Positions 13,858-23,403 are shown, counted from the first letter of the stretch. The stretch is DNA of 64,000 nucleotides from Hydrogenophilales bacterium (GCA_016703155.1 JADJCP010000002.1:558001-622000); one strand, 5' to 3'. A program made the numbers and translations. Notes: generated by a model from the sequence alone, not told the origin.

Positions 13858-14954
13858 AACCGCTCGCCCTTATAGCCATCTTCTGCCTGGCCTTGGTGTC
13901 CGGTGCCCATGCCGGTGAGGGCCACGACCACGGCGACGCCTCTCCGGCCGCCAACAGTAGCGGCCCCAAGCGGCTGCCCGATGGCGGCGTCTTCATGCCC
14001 AAGCCAGCGCAACGCCAGATTGGTGTGCGCACCCAGCCAGTGGAGGAAGGCGCGCTGCCCCGTGCCTTCGAACTCTCCGGCAAGGTGGTCATGGACCCCA
14101 ATGCCGGCGGCAAGGTTCAGGCCCTCATCGCCGGCAGGCTGGAGCCCGGCCCGCGCGGCTTCCCCAGCCTCGGACAACGGGTCAACAAAGGCGAGGTGCT
14201 GGCCTGGGTAGTGCCGTCCGCCGGCATGATCGAGCGCTCCAACCAGTCCGCTCAACTGGCGGAATTGCGTGCCACCAAGGGTCTGGCCGAGAAGCGGCTG
14301 ACCCGCCTGAAGGAACTGGCCGACACCATCCCGAGAAAGGAGATCGAGGCGGCTGAGAGCGAGGTCGATAGCCTCAACGGGCGCATCGCCGCCCTGGGTG
14401 CCGGACTTTCCAACCGCGATGCCCTGGTCGCGCCGGTCACAGGCGTGGTCGCCATGAGCAATGCCGTGGCTGGGCAGGTAGTCGAGGCACGCGAGGCGGT
14501 GTTCGAGGTGGTCGATCCCAACCGCTCGCGCGTCGAAGCGCTTGCCTACGACACCGCACAGGCCTTGGACGTGGTTTCCGGCAGCCTGGCGGTAGGCGAT
14601 GCGCGGGTGCCGCTGGCCTTCGTCGGCGCTGCCCGCAGCCTGCGCGAACAGGCCTTGCCCCTGATGTTCCGTGGCGAGGGCAATGCCTTGGCCAATCTGG
14701 CGTTGGGCCAGCCGGTCAAGGTTTTCGCGTTGACCCGGAGCACCGTGCAGGGCTATCGCGTGCCGGCGGCGGCGTTGGTGAAAAACCCGGCCAACCAGGC
14801 CATCGTCTGGGTCAAGACCGCGCCGGAACGCTTCGAACCGCGCACGGTGACGGTGGAACCCCTGGACGGTGCGAACGTGGCGGTGACCACCGGCCTGAAG
14901 GCGGGCGACCGGGTGGTGGTGCGTGGCGCGACGCTGGTCAATCAGGTCAGGTAG
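13854..14954 (+). CDS. czcB: CzcB-type RND periplasmic adaptor
   Basis: A 366-residue membrane-fusion protein. It has a signal peptide, a His patch (GEGHDHGD), the lead-in KRLPDGGVFMPKPAQRQIGV typical of this adaptor group, a lipoyl-like half, a helical hairpin (residues about 130-190) and a beta-barrel domain. The start overlaps the preceding stop. It links the inner-membrane pump at 14965 with the outer-membrane protein. The N-terminal His patch may capture metal in the periplasm. Confidence 0.9.
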   Translation: MKPLALIAIFCLALVSGAHAGEGHDHGDASPAANSSGPKRLPDGGVFMPKPAQRQIGVRTQPVEEGALPRAFELSGKVVMDPNAGGKVQALIAGRLEPGPRGFPSLGQRVNKGEVLAWVVPSAGMIERSNQSAQLAELRATKGLAEKRLTRLKELADTIPRKEIEAAESEVDSLNGRIAALGAGLSNRDALVAPVTGVVAMSNAVAGQVVEAREAVFEVVDPNRSRVEALAYDTAQALDVVSGSLAVGDARVPLAFVGAARSLREQALPLMFRGEGNALANLALGQPVKVFALTRSTVQGYRVPAAALVKNPANQAIVWVKTAPERFEPRTVTVEPLDGANVAVTTGLKAGDRVVVRGATLVNQVR

Positions 14955-14964
14955 GGGCGCCATC

Positions 14965-17900
14965 ATGTTCAAGTGGCTACTCGACAACAGCCTGACCAAC
15001 CGGCTGCTGGTGATCATCGCCAGCCTGGTGGTGATGGCCTACGGCGCATTCACCCTGATGCAGACGCCGGTGGACGTCTTTCCCGACCTCAACAAGCCCA
15101 CCGTCACCCTGATGACCGAGGCGGGCGGCATGGCCCCGGAGGAGGTGGAGCAACTCATCACCTTCCCGCTGGAGACCACCATGAACGGCCTGCCTGGGGT
15201 GGAGAGCGTGCGCTCGGTGTCCAGCGCCGGGCTGTCCTTCATCTACGTCACCTTCGACTGGCGCACCGACATCTTCCGGGCGCGGCAGATGGTCTCGGAA
15301 CGCCTCACCTCCATGGAAGAAGGTCTGCCCGATGGGGTGACGCCGCGCATGGGGCCGATCAGCTCGATCATGGGCGAGATCATGCAGATCGCCATCCCCA
15401 TCGACACGGGAAAGATCACCCCCATGCAGGTGCGCGAATACGCCGACTGGGTACTCCGGCCTCGCCTCATGGCGATCCCCGGCGTCGCGCAGGTCATCCC
15501 CATCGGCGGCGAAGTGCGCCAGTTCCAGGTGCAGCCGGATACCGTGCGCATGGCGGAACTGGGTGTCAATCACGACCAACTCGACGGCGCCCTGCGCGGC
15601 TTCTCCTCGAACTCGTCGGGGGGCTTCCTGGAACTCAACGGCCGGGAATATCTGATCCGCAATCTGGGCCGCACCTCGCGCCTGGAAGACCTGAAGAATC
15701 TGGCGCTGACTGCGCGCAGCGGCCAACCCATCCTGCTGCGCCAGATCGCCGAGGTGACCTTCGCCCCGGCCATCAAGCGCGGCGACGCCGGATTCGAGGG
15801 CCGCCCGGCGGTGATCCTGGGCATCCAGAAACAGCCCACGGCGGACACCATCGGGCTGACCCGCTCCATCGAGGACGCCCTGGGCTCGCTCAAGCAGGGA
15901 CTTCCAGCGGGCATGGCCGAGCCCCGTGTCACCTTCCGCCAGGCCAGCTTCATCGAGGCCTCCATCGATACCTTGAAGGGCAAGCTGATCGGCGCCTCGG
16001 TGTTCGTCGCGGTGATCCTGTTCTTCTTCCTGGGCACCTTGCGCCCGACCGTGATCGCACTCACCGCCATCCCGGTGTCGATCTTCATGACCGCATTGGT
16101 GTTCAAGTATTTCGGCATGTCGATCAACACCATGACCCTCGGGGGACTCGCCATCGCCATCGGCGGCCTGGTGGACGATGCGGTGGTGGGCATCGAGAAC
16201 GTCTTGCGACGGCTTAAGGAAGACCGGGCCAAGCACCCTGATCATCGCCTGCATCCCATCGAGCTGGTGGCCCACGCCACCCTGGAGGTACGTTCCGCCA
16301 TCCTTTACGCCACGCTCATCATCGTGCTGGTATTCCTGCCGCTGTTCGCCCTGCCCGGCATGGAGGGCAGGCTGTTCGTGCCACTCGGGATCGCCTTCAT
16401 CGTCTCGACCCTGGCCTCCCTGGTGGTGTCGGTGTCCATCACCCCGGTGCTGGCGTTCTACCTCCTTCCCCGAATGAAGTCCCTCGACCACGGCGATACG
16501 CGGCTCTTGGCCTGGCTCAAGTCCAGGTATCGCGGCAGCCTGCAAGCCGTGCTGGACCGACCCCGTGCAGCCTTGGCGGCGGGGGCTACGGCGGTGCTGG
16601 TAGCGGCGGTGGCGGTGCCGTTCTTCCCCACCACCTTCCTGCCGCCGTTCAACGAGGGCACCCTGCTCATCGGTCTGCGCCTGAATCCTGGGGTGACCCT
16701 GGCCGAATCGTCCGCCCTGGCGCGGCAGGCCGAGGTGTTGGTGCGCCAGGTGCCGGAGGTGGTTCATGTCGGACGGCGCAGTGGCCGCGCCGAACTGGAC
16801 GAGCATGCCGAGGGGGTGCATGTCAGCGAACTGGACGTGGGCATCAAGCCTGCCGCCGAATTGACCCGACCGCTGGACGACATCAAGGCCGACATCCGCG
16901 GGCGCCTCATCAACCTGCCCGCCGCCATCGAAATCGGCCAGCCCATTTCGCATCGCATCGACCACATGCTGTCCGGTGTGCGCTCGCAGATCGCCATCAA
17001 GATCTACGGCGATGACCTGGACACCCTGCGCGCCCAGGCCGACCTGCTGCGTGGCAAGCTTGCCGGCATTCCGGGCCTGGCCGACCTGCAAATCGAAAAG
17101 CAGGTGCTCGCACCCCAGATCAAGGTGCGCATCGACTATGCGGCAGCGGCGCAATACGGCGTGCCGACGCCGCAAATCCTGGCCATGCTGCAAGGCCTGG
17201 TGGAGGGCGAGAAATCCGCCCAGATCGTCGAGGGCGGCCGGCGTTTCGCCCTGGTCATGCGTCTGCCGGAATCGGCGCGCACGGTGGAGGGCTTAAGTCG
17301 CATCCAGTTCAGCACTCCGAGCGGCAGCGTGCCCCTGTCGCGCATCGCCACCATCGAGGATAGCGACGGCCCCAACCAGATCAGCCGCGACGACGGCAAG
17401 CGCCGCATCGTCCTCTCGGCCAACGCCCAGGGCCGGGCGCTGTCCGAGGTGGTGGCCGACATCCGCAAGGCGGTCGGAAGCACGAAGCTGCCCGAGGGCT
17501 ACTTCGTCACCCTGGGCGGCCAGTTCCAGGCCCAGGAAGAGGCCTCGAAGCTGGTCGGCCTGTTGTCCATCGTGTCGCTCACGCTGATGTTCGTGGTGCT
17601 TTACAGCCGCTACAAGTCGGCGCGGCTGTCGTTGTTGATCATGGCCAACATCCCGCTGGCCCTGGTGGGCGCGGTGCTGGGGCTGTGGCTATCCGGGCAG
17701 CCGCTTTCCGTGGCGGCGCTTATCGGCTTCATCACCCTGGCCGGCATCTCGGTACGCAACGGCATCCTCAAGGTCAGCCACTACATCAACCTGATGCGCC
17801 GCGAAGGCGAGGACTTCGATCACACGATGATCGTGCGCGGTTCGCTGGAGCGCTTGGCGCCGGTGCTGATGACCGCCCTGGTTACCGCCTTCGCCCTGGC

Positions 17901-18084
17901 CCCGCTGCTGTTCGAGGCGGAACGACCCGGCACGGAAATCCTCCACCCGGTGGCCGTGGTCATCTTCTCCGGACTCATCAGCTCCACCCTGCTCGACACA
18001 TATCTCACCCCCGCGCTGTTCTGGCTGTTCGGGCGCCGGGATGCCGAGCGTCTGCTCGCCGACCGCGATGCCGAGGCGTTGTGA
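14965..18084 (+). CDS. czcA: CzcA/CusA-family heavy-metal RND pump
   Basis: A 1,039-residue inner-membrane transporter with the typical twelve-segment, two-periplasmic-loop layout. The proton-relay region of segment 4 reads GGLVDDAVVGIEN, with D404, D405 and E411. The first Asp of the divalent-metal D-F-G motif is replaced (A-I-G), as in CusA. The D-D-A pattern, however, differs from CusA's D-A-A and resembles the poorly characterised HME5/NrsA-like group. Substrate is therefore unsure: CzcI nearby suggests divalent ions, CusF-like neighbours suggest copper. The start at 14965 is a few bases after the adaptor stop. Confidence 0.9.
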   Translation: MFKWLLDNSLTNRLLVIIASLVVMAYGAFTLMQTPVDVFPDLNKPTVTLMTEAGGMAPEEVEQLITFPLETTMNGLPGVESVRSVSSAGLSFIYVTFDWRTDIFRARQMVSERLTSMEEGLPDGVTPRMGPISSIMGEIMQIAIPIDTGKITPMQVREYADWVLRPRLMAIPGVAQVIPIGGEVRQFQVQPDTVRMAELGVNHDQLDGALRGFSSNSSGGFLELNGREYLIRNLGRTSRLEDLKNLALTARSGQPILLRQIAEVTFAPAIKRGDAGFEGRPAVILGIQKQPTADTIGLTRSIEDALGSLKQGLPAGMAEPRVTFRQASFIEASIDTLKGKLIGASVFVAVILFFFLGTLRPTVIALTAIPVSIFMTALVFKYFGMSINTMTLGGLAIAIGGLVDDAVVGIENVLRRLKEDRAKHPDHRLHPIELVAHATLEVRSAILYATLIIVLVFLPLFALPGMEGRLFVPLGIAFIVSTLASLVVSVSITPVLAFYLLPRMKSLDHGDTRLLAWLKSRYRGSLQAVLDRPRAALAAGATAVLVAAVAVPFFPTTFLPPFNEGTLLIGLRLNPGVTLAESSALARQAEVLVRQVPEVVHVGRRSGRAELDEHAEGVHVSELDVGIKPAAELTRPLDDIKADIRGRLINLPAAIEIGQPISHRIDHMLSGVRSQIAIKIYGDDLDTLRAQADLLRGKLAGIPGLADLQIEKQVLAPQIKVRIDYAAAAQYGVPTPQILAMLQGLVEGEKSAQIVEGGRRFALVMRLPESARTVEGLSRIQFSTPSGSVPLSRIATIEDSDGPNQISRDDGKRRIVLSANAQGRALSEVVADIRKAVGSTKLPEGYFVTLGGQFQAQEEASKLVGLLSIVSLTLMFVVLYSRYKSARLSLLIMANIPLALVGAVLGLWLSGQPLSVAALIGFITLAGISVRNGILKVSHYINLMRREGEDFDHTMIVRGSLERLAPVLMTALVTAFALAPLLFEAERPGTEILHPVAVVIFSGLISSTLLDTYLTPALFWLFGRRDAERLLADRDAEAL

Positions 18085-18124
18085 TGCCAACCTTCGTTCA
18101 CATCCCCCAAGGAAAGGAAACACC

Positions 18125-18508
18125 ATGAAACCTATCCATCTACTTACCGCCCTGGCCTTCGGACTGAGCAACGGCGCCTTCGCGGCCGGCGGTCACGATC
18201 ATGCTCACGAACACACCGCCCTGCACGGCGGCGTGGTGGCCGAGGCCAAGGACATCGACTTCGAGCTGGTCGCCAAGCCGGACAGCCTGCGCCTTCATGT
18301 GCGCGACCACGGCAAGCCGGTCGATGTCGCCAAGGCCAGCGCCAAGCTGACCCTGCTGGCCGGTGGCGTGAAACAGGAAGTCGCGCTCAAGCCCGCTGGC
18401 GACAAGCTTGAGGCCATGGGCCAGTTCAAGGTAACCGGAGCCAAGGCGGTGGCTCTCGTGAACCTGCCAGGCAAACCCGCCCTGACCGTGCGCTTCGTAC
18501 TGCGCTGA
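18125..18508 (+). CDS. Small secreted His-containing protein of the RND module
   Basis: A 127-residue periplasmic protein with a signal peptide (cleavage near A-F-A-A-G) and a His-rich mature start (GGHDHAHEH). A compact beta-rich domain follows (LHGGVVAEAKDIDFELVAKP). It lies 40 bases after the pump gene, with GGAAA before the ATG. The product at 32731 is a clear paralogue in the same position of the second module, so the gene belongs to the efflux set. A periplasmic metal chaperone or sensor is possible. No named family is recognised. Confidence 0.75.
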   Translation: MKPIHLLTALAFGLSNGAFAAGGHDHAHEHTALHGGVVAEAKDIDFELVAKPDSLRLHVRDHGKPVDVAKASAKLTLLAGGVKQEVALKPAGDKLEAMGQFKVTGAKAVALVNLPGKPALTVRFVLR

Positions 18509-18543
18509 TGCCGACAACACCTACCCATCGAAAGGAGATCGAA

Positions 18544-18936
18544 ATGAAACGATTGATGCTGATCCTGCCCCTGATTGCCATGGCTGGCAGTTCTTCCAAC
18601 GTGGCCCTCAAGGACGACTCAAACACCACGCAGGCAGTGGGTACGCTAACTTTGACTTGGCTGCAGCCAAATTCCATGGAAGTGATGCTGGATGGCAAGC
18701 GCTATGTAGGCGAATGGGATAGCGAGCGTTGTTTGGACGCGGAATGCCGTGGTGCCTATCGCACCATGTCCAAAGTCCATCGACGGCATATCAGGGAAGG
18801 TCAAGCTGTCTTGAAGACCAAGGAAGGCGATCGCCTGGACTGCGAGTGGGTAAGCCACCTACCTGATGTTAAGGGCTCGTGTCGGACTCAGAATGGCAGA
18901 ACGTTCCGTCTGGAGGAGGCCAAGCCGACCAAATAG
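18544..18936 (+). CDS. Secreted protein, paralogue of the 38778 lipoprotein, lipobox lost
   Basis: A 130-residue exported protein. The start at 18544 follows AAGGAG. It is a close paralogue of the lipoprotein at 38778; both contain NSMEVMLDGKRYVG, W-D-S-E-R-C-L and C-E-W-V-S-H-L-P-D-V. The 38778 protein has the lipobox L-A-G-C. Here the Cys codon is replaced by Ser (M-A-G-S), so lipid attachment is lost and the product is either soluble or a failing copy. Four conserved Cys probably form disulfides in the periplasm. Homology continues into the 3' flank of both genes. Function unknown. Confidence 0.75.
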   Translation: MKRLMLILPLIAMAGSSSNVALKDDSNTTQAVGTLTLTWLQPNSMEVMLDGKRYVGEWDSERCLDAECRGAYRTMSKVHRRHIREGQAVLKTKEGDRLDCEWVSHLPDVKGSCRTQNGRTFRLEEAKPTK

Positions 18937-19463
18937 TGGGTGTGCAGGCTGGAGCAGCCCATCCGTTGACCCAACACAGACTGGGTCGTGATTTACACGC
19001 CAAGCGACCTCGCAAGGTCAGGAGCAACGGGCTACGTTGCTTACCCTTGATGGACATCGGCAAAACGGATCTTGTCGCCTTCGACCCCCAATATATTGTT
19101 CAGACTCACGGCCCGGAACCCGCGTAAACACTGGGGATCGTACGAAAGGCACAGAGAACGGAGAGCACAGAGAGCAGGAAAGCCGCCGAAACCAGGGTTT
19201 TCGGGTTGGTGCCGCCCTTCGCACGAATCCAGGAACCAACACCAGCACTAGCACTAGCACGGTGTGCAGACGTAAAAAAGGCGAGAGCAACGTCTGGCCT
19301 TTTGGAATTGGCGGTGCTGGGGCGACCCAGACTGGACGTGGCATTCGTGCTAGGGGGTAATCCAGAGCATTAGATTGTGCTTCCCAGTGGTCATCCTTGA
19401 ATCTTTGCTTGATCGCAAGATTTCTCTCTTGGGTCCACGAGGGGCAGGTATATGCCCCTTCGA
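18937..19463. other. 527-bp region without a supported gene
   Basis: The first 90 bases match the 3' flank of the paralogous gene at 38778 (for example TGGGTGTGCAGG against TGGGCGTACAGG), so the duplication extends past the coding region. The middle has short tandem GCACTA units near 19240. A AGGGGCA/TGCCCCT hairpin at 19440-19459 lies just after the sensor-kinase gene on the - strand. No start with a ribosome binding site was found. Confidence 0.6.
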
Positions 19464-20891
19464 TCACTCATTGAAGGAGGCAACGAGAGCCGCTGCCGCG
19501 ACTTTCACGTCAGGTTGACTGTTGGTCTTCCTGACCTGGCAAACGCAGCACAAAGCAAGTAAGCCCCAGCTGTGACGTGACGTCGACTGAGCCCCGTGTG
19601 TCTTCATGATGGAACGCACAATCGCCAGTCCAAGCCCGACCCCCTCGCCACCGGCGCGGCGGGAAGGGTCTCCGGTATAGAAACGGTCGAACAGGCGAGG
19701 CAACTGCTCGGGGGGAATTGAACCGGGATTTTCCACTACCAGTGTGGCGTGGGTAGCATCTCCGCTTAGTCTGATCGCCACGGTGCCGCCAGCCTGACTG
19801 TGCCGGATGGCATTCGACAGCAGGTTGGACATGGCCCGCCGCAACATGAGCCGGTCGCCTCGCGTGGTGGCCGATCCGGCAACCTCAAGCCTGACACCTT
19901 GTTCTTCGGCCAGGATGCCGTAGAACTCGACCAATTTTCCTGCTTCCTCGCCCAGATCCACGTTTTCATGGTTAAGCGCCAGGAGCTTGTTGTCCGCCTT
20001 GGCCAGGAACAGCATGTCGCCGATCATCCGGGCCAGGCGCTCATACTCCTCGGCACTGGATTGCAGCACTTCGCAATACTCGGCGGCTGTTCTGGGACGG
20101 GAAAGCGCGACCTGGGTCTGGGTCAGCAGATTGGATACCGGGGTACGCAGTTCATGGGCAATGTCGGATGAGAACTCGGACAGTCGGACAAAGGAGTCCT
20201 CCAGACGCTCCAGCATGGCGTTGAAGGCGACGGCCAGGCTGCGGATTTCAGGCGGCAGCCCTGATTCCGGCAGCCTCTGATCCAGGCGATTGGCCGACAG
20301 GCCGGTCGCCAGTTCGATCATTTGCCGCAAGGGCAGCAAACCGGTCCGCACGGCCAGCCAGCCCAGACCGGCGGTGAGCAGGGCAGCCAGAATCATGGCG
20401 AGGGCCACGCCGCGCTTGAAGGTGTCGATGAAATGCAAATGGTGGCTGATGTCGAGCACGATGGCGACGGTGAGGGTGCGGCCGTCGCCGGTCGTCACGG
20501 TCGCTTTCAGGCCGCGAAAGCCCTGCTCGCCTTCCCGCCAAACGGTCAGACCATGGTCTGATGGCGCCCGGAAAAGCTCGGAGGGGAAATCCAGGTCGCG
20601 GCTGGCGAACCATTTGTTGCCCTGGGCATCGACCAGCGTGACCGAAAGCCCATCATGGCCAACCAGCGCGTCGTCCAGCTCCTTGGGTACGCCATCCAGG
20701 GCATCGGATGAGTTCGCCTTGGCCAACAGATTGGCTACCAGGGCCAGTTTGCCCTCCAGTTCGTGTCGATCCATTTCCTGGAAATGGCGATCCACCGACC
20801 AGGCAACCAGCCAGCCCAGGCTGAACAGAACCACGGTGACGACCAAGCCAAATAACAGGCTGACCCGCGCGGTCAGAGACAGGGACTTCAT
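19464..20891 (-). CDS. copS: Heavy-metal sensor histidine kinase, CusS/CopS type, frameshifted at the C-terminus
   Basis: An inner-membrane sensor kinase with two membrane segments (about 9-33 and 160-180) around a periplasmic sensor domain, then HAMP, the H-box SSDIAHELRTP (H246), N-box NLLSNAIRH and G-boxes ending GVGLGLAIVRSIM. After K-T-H-G the frame departs from the family. Adding one base to the C4 run at 19592-19595 restores VDVTSQLGLTCFVLRLPG and moves the stop to 19510. The ATP lid is intact, so activity may survive. The start is coupled (ATGA) to the small gene at 20888. Partner: the regulator at 21137. Confidence 0.88.
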   Translation of the reverse strand: MKSLSLTARVSLLFGLVVTVVLFSLGWLVAWSVDRHFQEMDRHELEGKLALVANLLAKANSSDALDGVPKELDDALVGHDGLSVTLVDAQGNKWFASRDLDFPSELFRAPSDHGLTVWREGEQGFRGLKATVTTGDGRTLTVAIVLDISHHLHFIDTFKRGVALAMILAALLTAGLGWLAVRTGLLPLRQMIELATGLSANRLDQRLPESGLPPEIRSLAVAFNAMLERLEDSFVRLSEFSSDIAHELRTPVSNLLTQTQVALSRPRTAAEYCEVLQSSAEEYERLARMIGDMLFLAKADNKLLALNHENVDLGEEAGKLVEFYGILAEEQGVRLEVAGSATTRGDRLMLRRAMSNLLSNAIRHSQAGGTVAIRLSGDATHATLVVENPGSIPPEQLPRLFDRFYTGDPSRRAGGEGVGLGLAIVRSIMKTHGAQSTSRHSWGLLALCCVCQVRKTNSQPDVKVAAAALVASFNE

Positions 20892-21103
20892 TGCGCGGAG
20901 GCCCTGGGTACCAGATCCACAAGCGTGCAACTGGTTTTGCGCGTGGCCACGCAATGCGCGTCACCCGGTTCATGTTCGAACGAGCATGAGCGGGCCTGGA
21001 GCATGTCCCAGTCCGCCTGCTCATAGGCATGGCGAGGCAGATTGGGCGGGTAGTAAACGCAACCGAAACACAGTTCGTTGCTCTCGTCCGTTGTGATCGT
21101 CAT
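20888..21103 (-). CDS. Small Cys-rich protein between copR and copS
   Basis: A 71-residue soluble protein with five Cys (C-F-G-C, C-S, H-C, S-C-T). It has an acidic N-terminus, an aromatic YYPPNLPRHAY segment and no signal peptide. It begins 33 bases after the response-regulator gene and overlaps the kinase start by three bases, so it belongs to the two-component operon. The Cys/His content suggests cytoplasmic metal binding, perhaps to tune the sensor, but no family is recognised. Codon use matches the neighbours. Confidence 0.65.
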   Translation of the reverse strand: MTITTDESNELCFGCVYYPPNLPRHAYEQADWDMLQARSCSFEHEPGDAHCVATRKTSCTLVDLVPRASAQ

Positions 21104-21136
21104 GTGATGAAATCCTTCTCGATGTTCAATCCGGCG

Positions 21137-21817
21137 CTAACGCTCGCTGTCATCCAATACGTAGCCCATGCCGCGCACGGTATGGATCAGACGGGGCTCG
21201 AATCCATCATCCACCTTGGCGCGCAGACGGCGAACCGCTACGTCGATGACGTTGGTATCCGAATCGAAGTTCATGTCCCAGACCTGGGAGGCGATCAGCG
21301 ATCTCGGCAACACCTCGCCCTGGCGGCGCAGCAGCAGTTCCAGCAGGGCGAATTCCTTGGCCGTCAGGTCGATTTTCTTGCCGGCGCGATTCGCCCGTCG
21401 GCGCAGCAGGTCCAGTTCCAGGTCGGCGACCTTGAGCACGGTCGGCTCCAGGCCGCCCCGCCCCCGGCGCAGCAGGGTACGTACGCGGGCGAGCAATTCG
21501 GCGAAGGCGAAGGGCTTGACCAGATAATCGTCTGCGCCCAATTCCAGGCCCTTGACCCGATCTTCGACCTGATCGCGCGCGGTCAGGAACAGCACCGGCG
21601 TGTCCAGGTCGGCGCGACGTAAGCCTTCGAGGACCTGCCAGCCGTTGAGGCCGGGCAGCATCACATCCAGGATCAAGAGATCGTAGGGATTCGCCTTGGC
21701 CATCTCCAGTCCATCCCAGCCGTCGCGGGCCAAATCGGCGACGAAACCGGCCTCGGTGAGGCCTTGTTTCAGGTAATCACCGGTCTTGGGTTCATCCTCG
21801 ACCACCAGAATTTTCAT
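21137..21817 (-). CDS. copR: OmpR-type response regulator, CusR/CopR type
   Basis: A 226-residue response regulator. The receiver domain has D7-E-D-E style acidic residues, the phosphoacceptor D51 in LLILDVMLP, a T-A-R and the conserved Lys in V-K-P-F. The C-terminal winged helix ends T-V-R-G-M-G-Y-V-L, as in the heavy-metal subgroup. The start at 21817 follows GGAGG and matches family starts; a longer frame to 21895 is rejected. It heads an operon with the Cys-rich gene and the kinase, and is divergent from the oxidase operon. It probably binds the three 30-bp sites at 21876, 25237 and 34337. Confidence 0.93.
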   Translation of the reverse strand: MKILVVEDEPKTGDYLKQGLTEAGFVADLARDGWDGLEMAKANPYDLLILDVMLPGLNGWQVLEGLRRADLDTPVLFLTARDQVEDRVKGLELGADDYLVKPFAFAELLARVRTLLRRGRGGLEPTVLKVADLELDLLRRRANRAGKKIDLTAKEFALLELLLRRQGEVLPRSLIASQVWDMNFDSDTNVIDVAVRRLRAKVDDGFEPRLIHTVRGMGYVLDDSER

Positions 21818-21875
21818 ACATGCCTCCTTGCGCAATGGAGACATCCTGCCACAGACATGGGGAGGCGAATCAAAC

Positions 21876-21905
21876 CTGACATTTTTGTAATCCACCCGTC
21901 AGGTT
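21876..21905 (+). promoter_or_regulatory. Putative CopR box A
   Basis: The 30-bp segment starts CTGACATTTTTGTAATCC and ends CGTCAGGTT. It shares TGAC-n5-TGT-n-ATC and TCAG-n-TT at fixed spacing with boxes B (25237) and C (34337). It lies between copR and the outer-membrane factor gene, about 60 bases before the latter's start. Confidence 0.7.
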
Positions 21906-21964
21906 CATGACGGATGCCCTTATCAACAATGGCCTCACCGATGAATAACCCATGGAGATCAGGC

Positions 21965-23389
21965 ATGACCCAATCCATAAGTCAGAAAGGAATGCGAATC
22001 CGGCTGCCGCTGTTGCTGTTGGGAACGACCGTGCTGGCTGGCTGCGCCAGCTTCAGCCAGGACGGCGGACTCGACAAGGTGGCCTCGATCACACGCGAGC
22101 GCCAGGGCATCGCCCCGCAAACCATCAAGACCGAACAGGACGGCGAAAATGCCGGAGCGGAAGTGAAACGGCTCCTGAACGGGCAGCTCGACGCGGAACG
22201 CGCGGTGAAGATTGCCCTCCTGAATAACCGCGGTCTTCAAACCAGCCTCGCTGACCTGGGCATCGCGGAAGCCGATCTGGTCCAGGCCGGAAGATTGCGC
22301 AATCCGGGCTTTACTTTCACCCGTCTGGAAGGCGGCGGTGAGCGGGAATATGAACGCAAGTTCCTGTTCGATCTGATGGGGCTTCTGACGCTGTCCACGC
22401 GATCTGAAATCGAGCAGCGCCGCTTCCAGGCCACCCAGCTCCGGGTTGCCGAAGAGGTGATGCGCTTGGCCCAGGCCGCCCGCCAGGCATGGTTCGAGGC
22501 CGTGGCCGCTCGCCAGGCGGCGCGATACCAGGAAGACGTGCTGGCCGCCGCCGAGGCCGGCGCGATGCTGGCCAAGCGCATGGCCGACGTGGGCAATTTC
22601 AGCCGCCAGCGCCAGCAGCGGGAACAATTATTCCAGGCCGAAACGCGTGCCGAACTGACCCGCGTCCGCCTGACGGAAAACGCCGCCCGTGAACGTCTGG
22701 CGCGGGTGTTGGGGCTCTCCGGGGCGCAGCGCGGCTTCACGCTGCCGGACCGCCTGCCGGACCTGCCCGCCAGCCTGATGGAGGAAAAAGCTGTCCTGCA
22801 ACGGGCCATGGACGGTCGCCTCGATCTCGACGTAGCCAAGCGGGAACTGGATGGACTGGCGAAGAGCCTGGGCCTAGTCAAGGCCACCCGCTTCGTCAAC
22901 GTGCTGGAAGTGAGCTACTTGAACAACAACGTGTCCGGGCAACCCCACGCGCGGGGATACGAAATCGAGTTGTCCCTGCCCATCTTCGACTGGGGCGGGG
23001 CGCGCACGATTAAGGCCGAGGCGCTGTACACCCAGGCCATGCACCGGGTGGCCGAGCTGGCGGTGAACGCCGAATCGGAGGTGCGCGACGCCTATGCGGG
23101 CTACCGCGCCGCCCATGAACTGGCGGCGAGCTATCGGGACGAGATCGTGCCACTGCGCAAAAGCCTCTCCGAAGAGGCACTGCTGCGCTACAACGGCATG
23201 CTGATCGGTGTCTGGGATCTGCTCGCCGACACCCGCTCCCAAGTGGCGGCCGTCAATGCCGCCATCCAGGCCCAGAAGGAATTCTGGGTAGCGGAGAGCA
23301 ATCTCCAGATCACCCTCAACGGTCGCGGCGCCGGCGCCATGACAATCTCGAAAAGCACGCCCGCGGCCGAAGCGGCCGGCGGTCACTGA
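21965..23389 (+). CDS. Lipoprotein outer-membrane factor of the copper operon
   Basis: A 474-residue TolC-superfamily protein with a lipobox (TTVLAGC, C27), so acylated like CusC. The start at 21965 follows GGAG by eight bases; the next ATG at 21992 is too close to its purine run. Helical repeats are present (E-A-D-L-V-Q-A-G-R-L-R-N-P-G, A-E-L-A-V-N-A-E-S-E-V). No adaptor or pump gene follows; instead a multicopper oxidase begins 14 bases later. It may pair with one of the RND systems or act alone with the oxidase in copper or metal handling at the outer membrane. Confidence 0.85.
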   Translation: MTQSISQKGMRIRLPLLLLGTTVLAGCASFSQDGGLDKVASITRERQGIAPQTIKTEQDGENAGAEVKRLLNGQLDAERAVKIALLNNRGLQTSLADLGIAEADLVQAGRLRNPGFTFTRLEGGGEREYERKFLFDLMGLLTLSTRSEIEQRRFQATQLRVAEEVMRLAQAARQAWFEAVAARQAARYQEDVLAAAEAGAMLAKRMADVGNFSRQRQQREQLFQAETRAELTRVRLTENAARERLARVLGLSGAQRGFTLPDRLPDLPASLMEEKAVLQRAMDGRLDLDVAKRELDGLAKSLGLVKATRFVNVLEVSYLNNNVSGQPHARGYEIELSLPIFDWGGARTIKAEALYTQAMHRVAELAVNAESEVRDAYAGYRAAHELAASYRDEIVPLRKSLSEEALLRYNGMLIGVWDLLADTRSQVAAVNAAIQAQKEFWVAESNLQITLNGRGAGAMTISKSTPAAEAAGGH

Positions 23390-23403
23390 GAAAGGACAAA
23401 ATC

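Noticed and set aside
13305..17193. Very long open frames on the - strand opposite the czcB and czcA genes (570 and 738 codons)
   Set aside because: They are shadows of GC-rich genes: no ribosome binding sites, composition dominated by His/Gly/Arg, and the + strand genes match well-known families.
19230..19265. GCACTA tandem units as a functional repeat or iteron
   Set aside because: Only about three short units, with no replication gene nearby.
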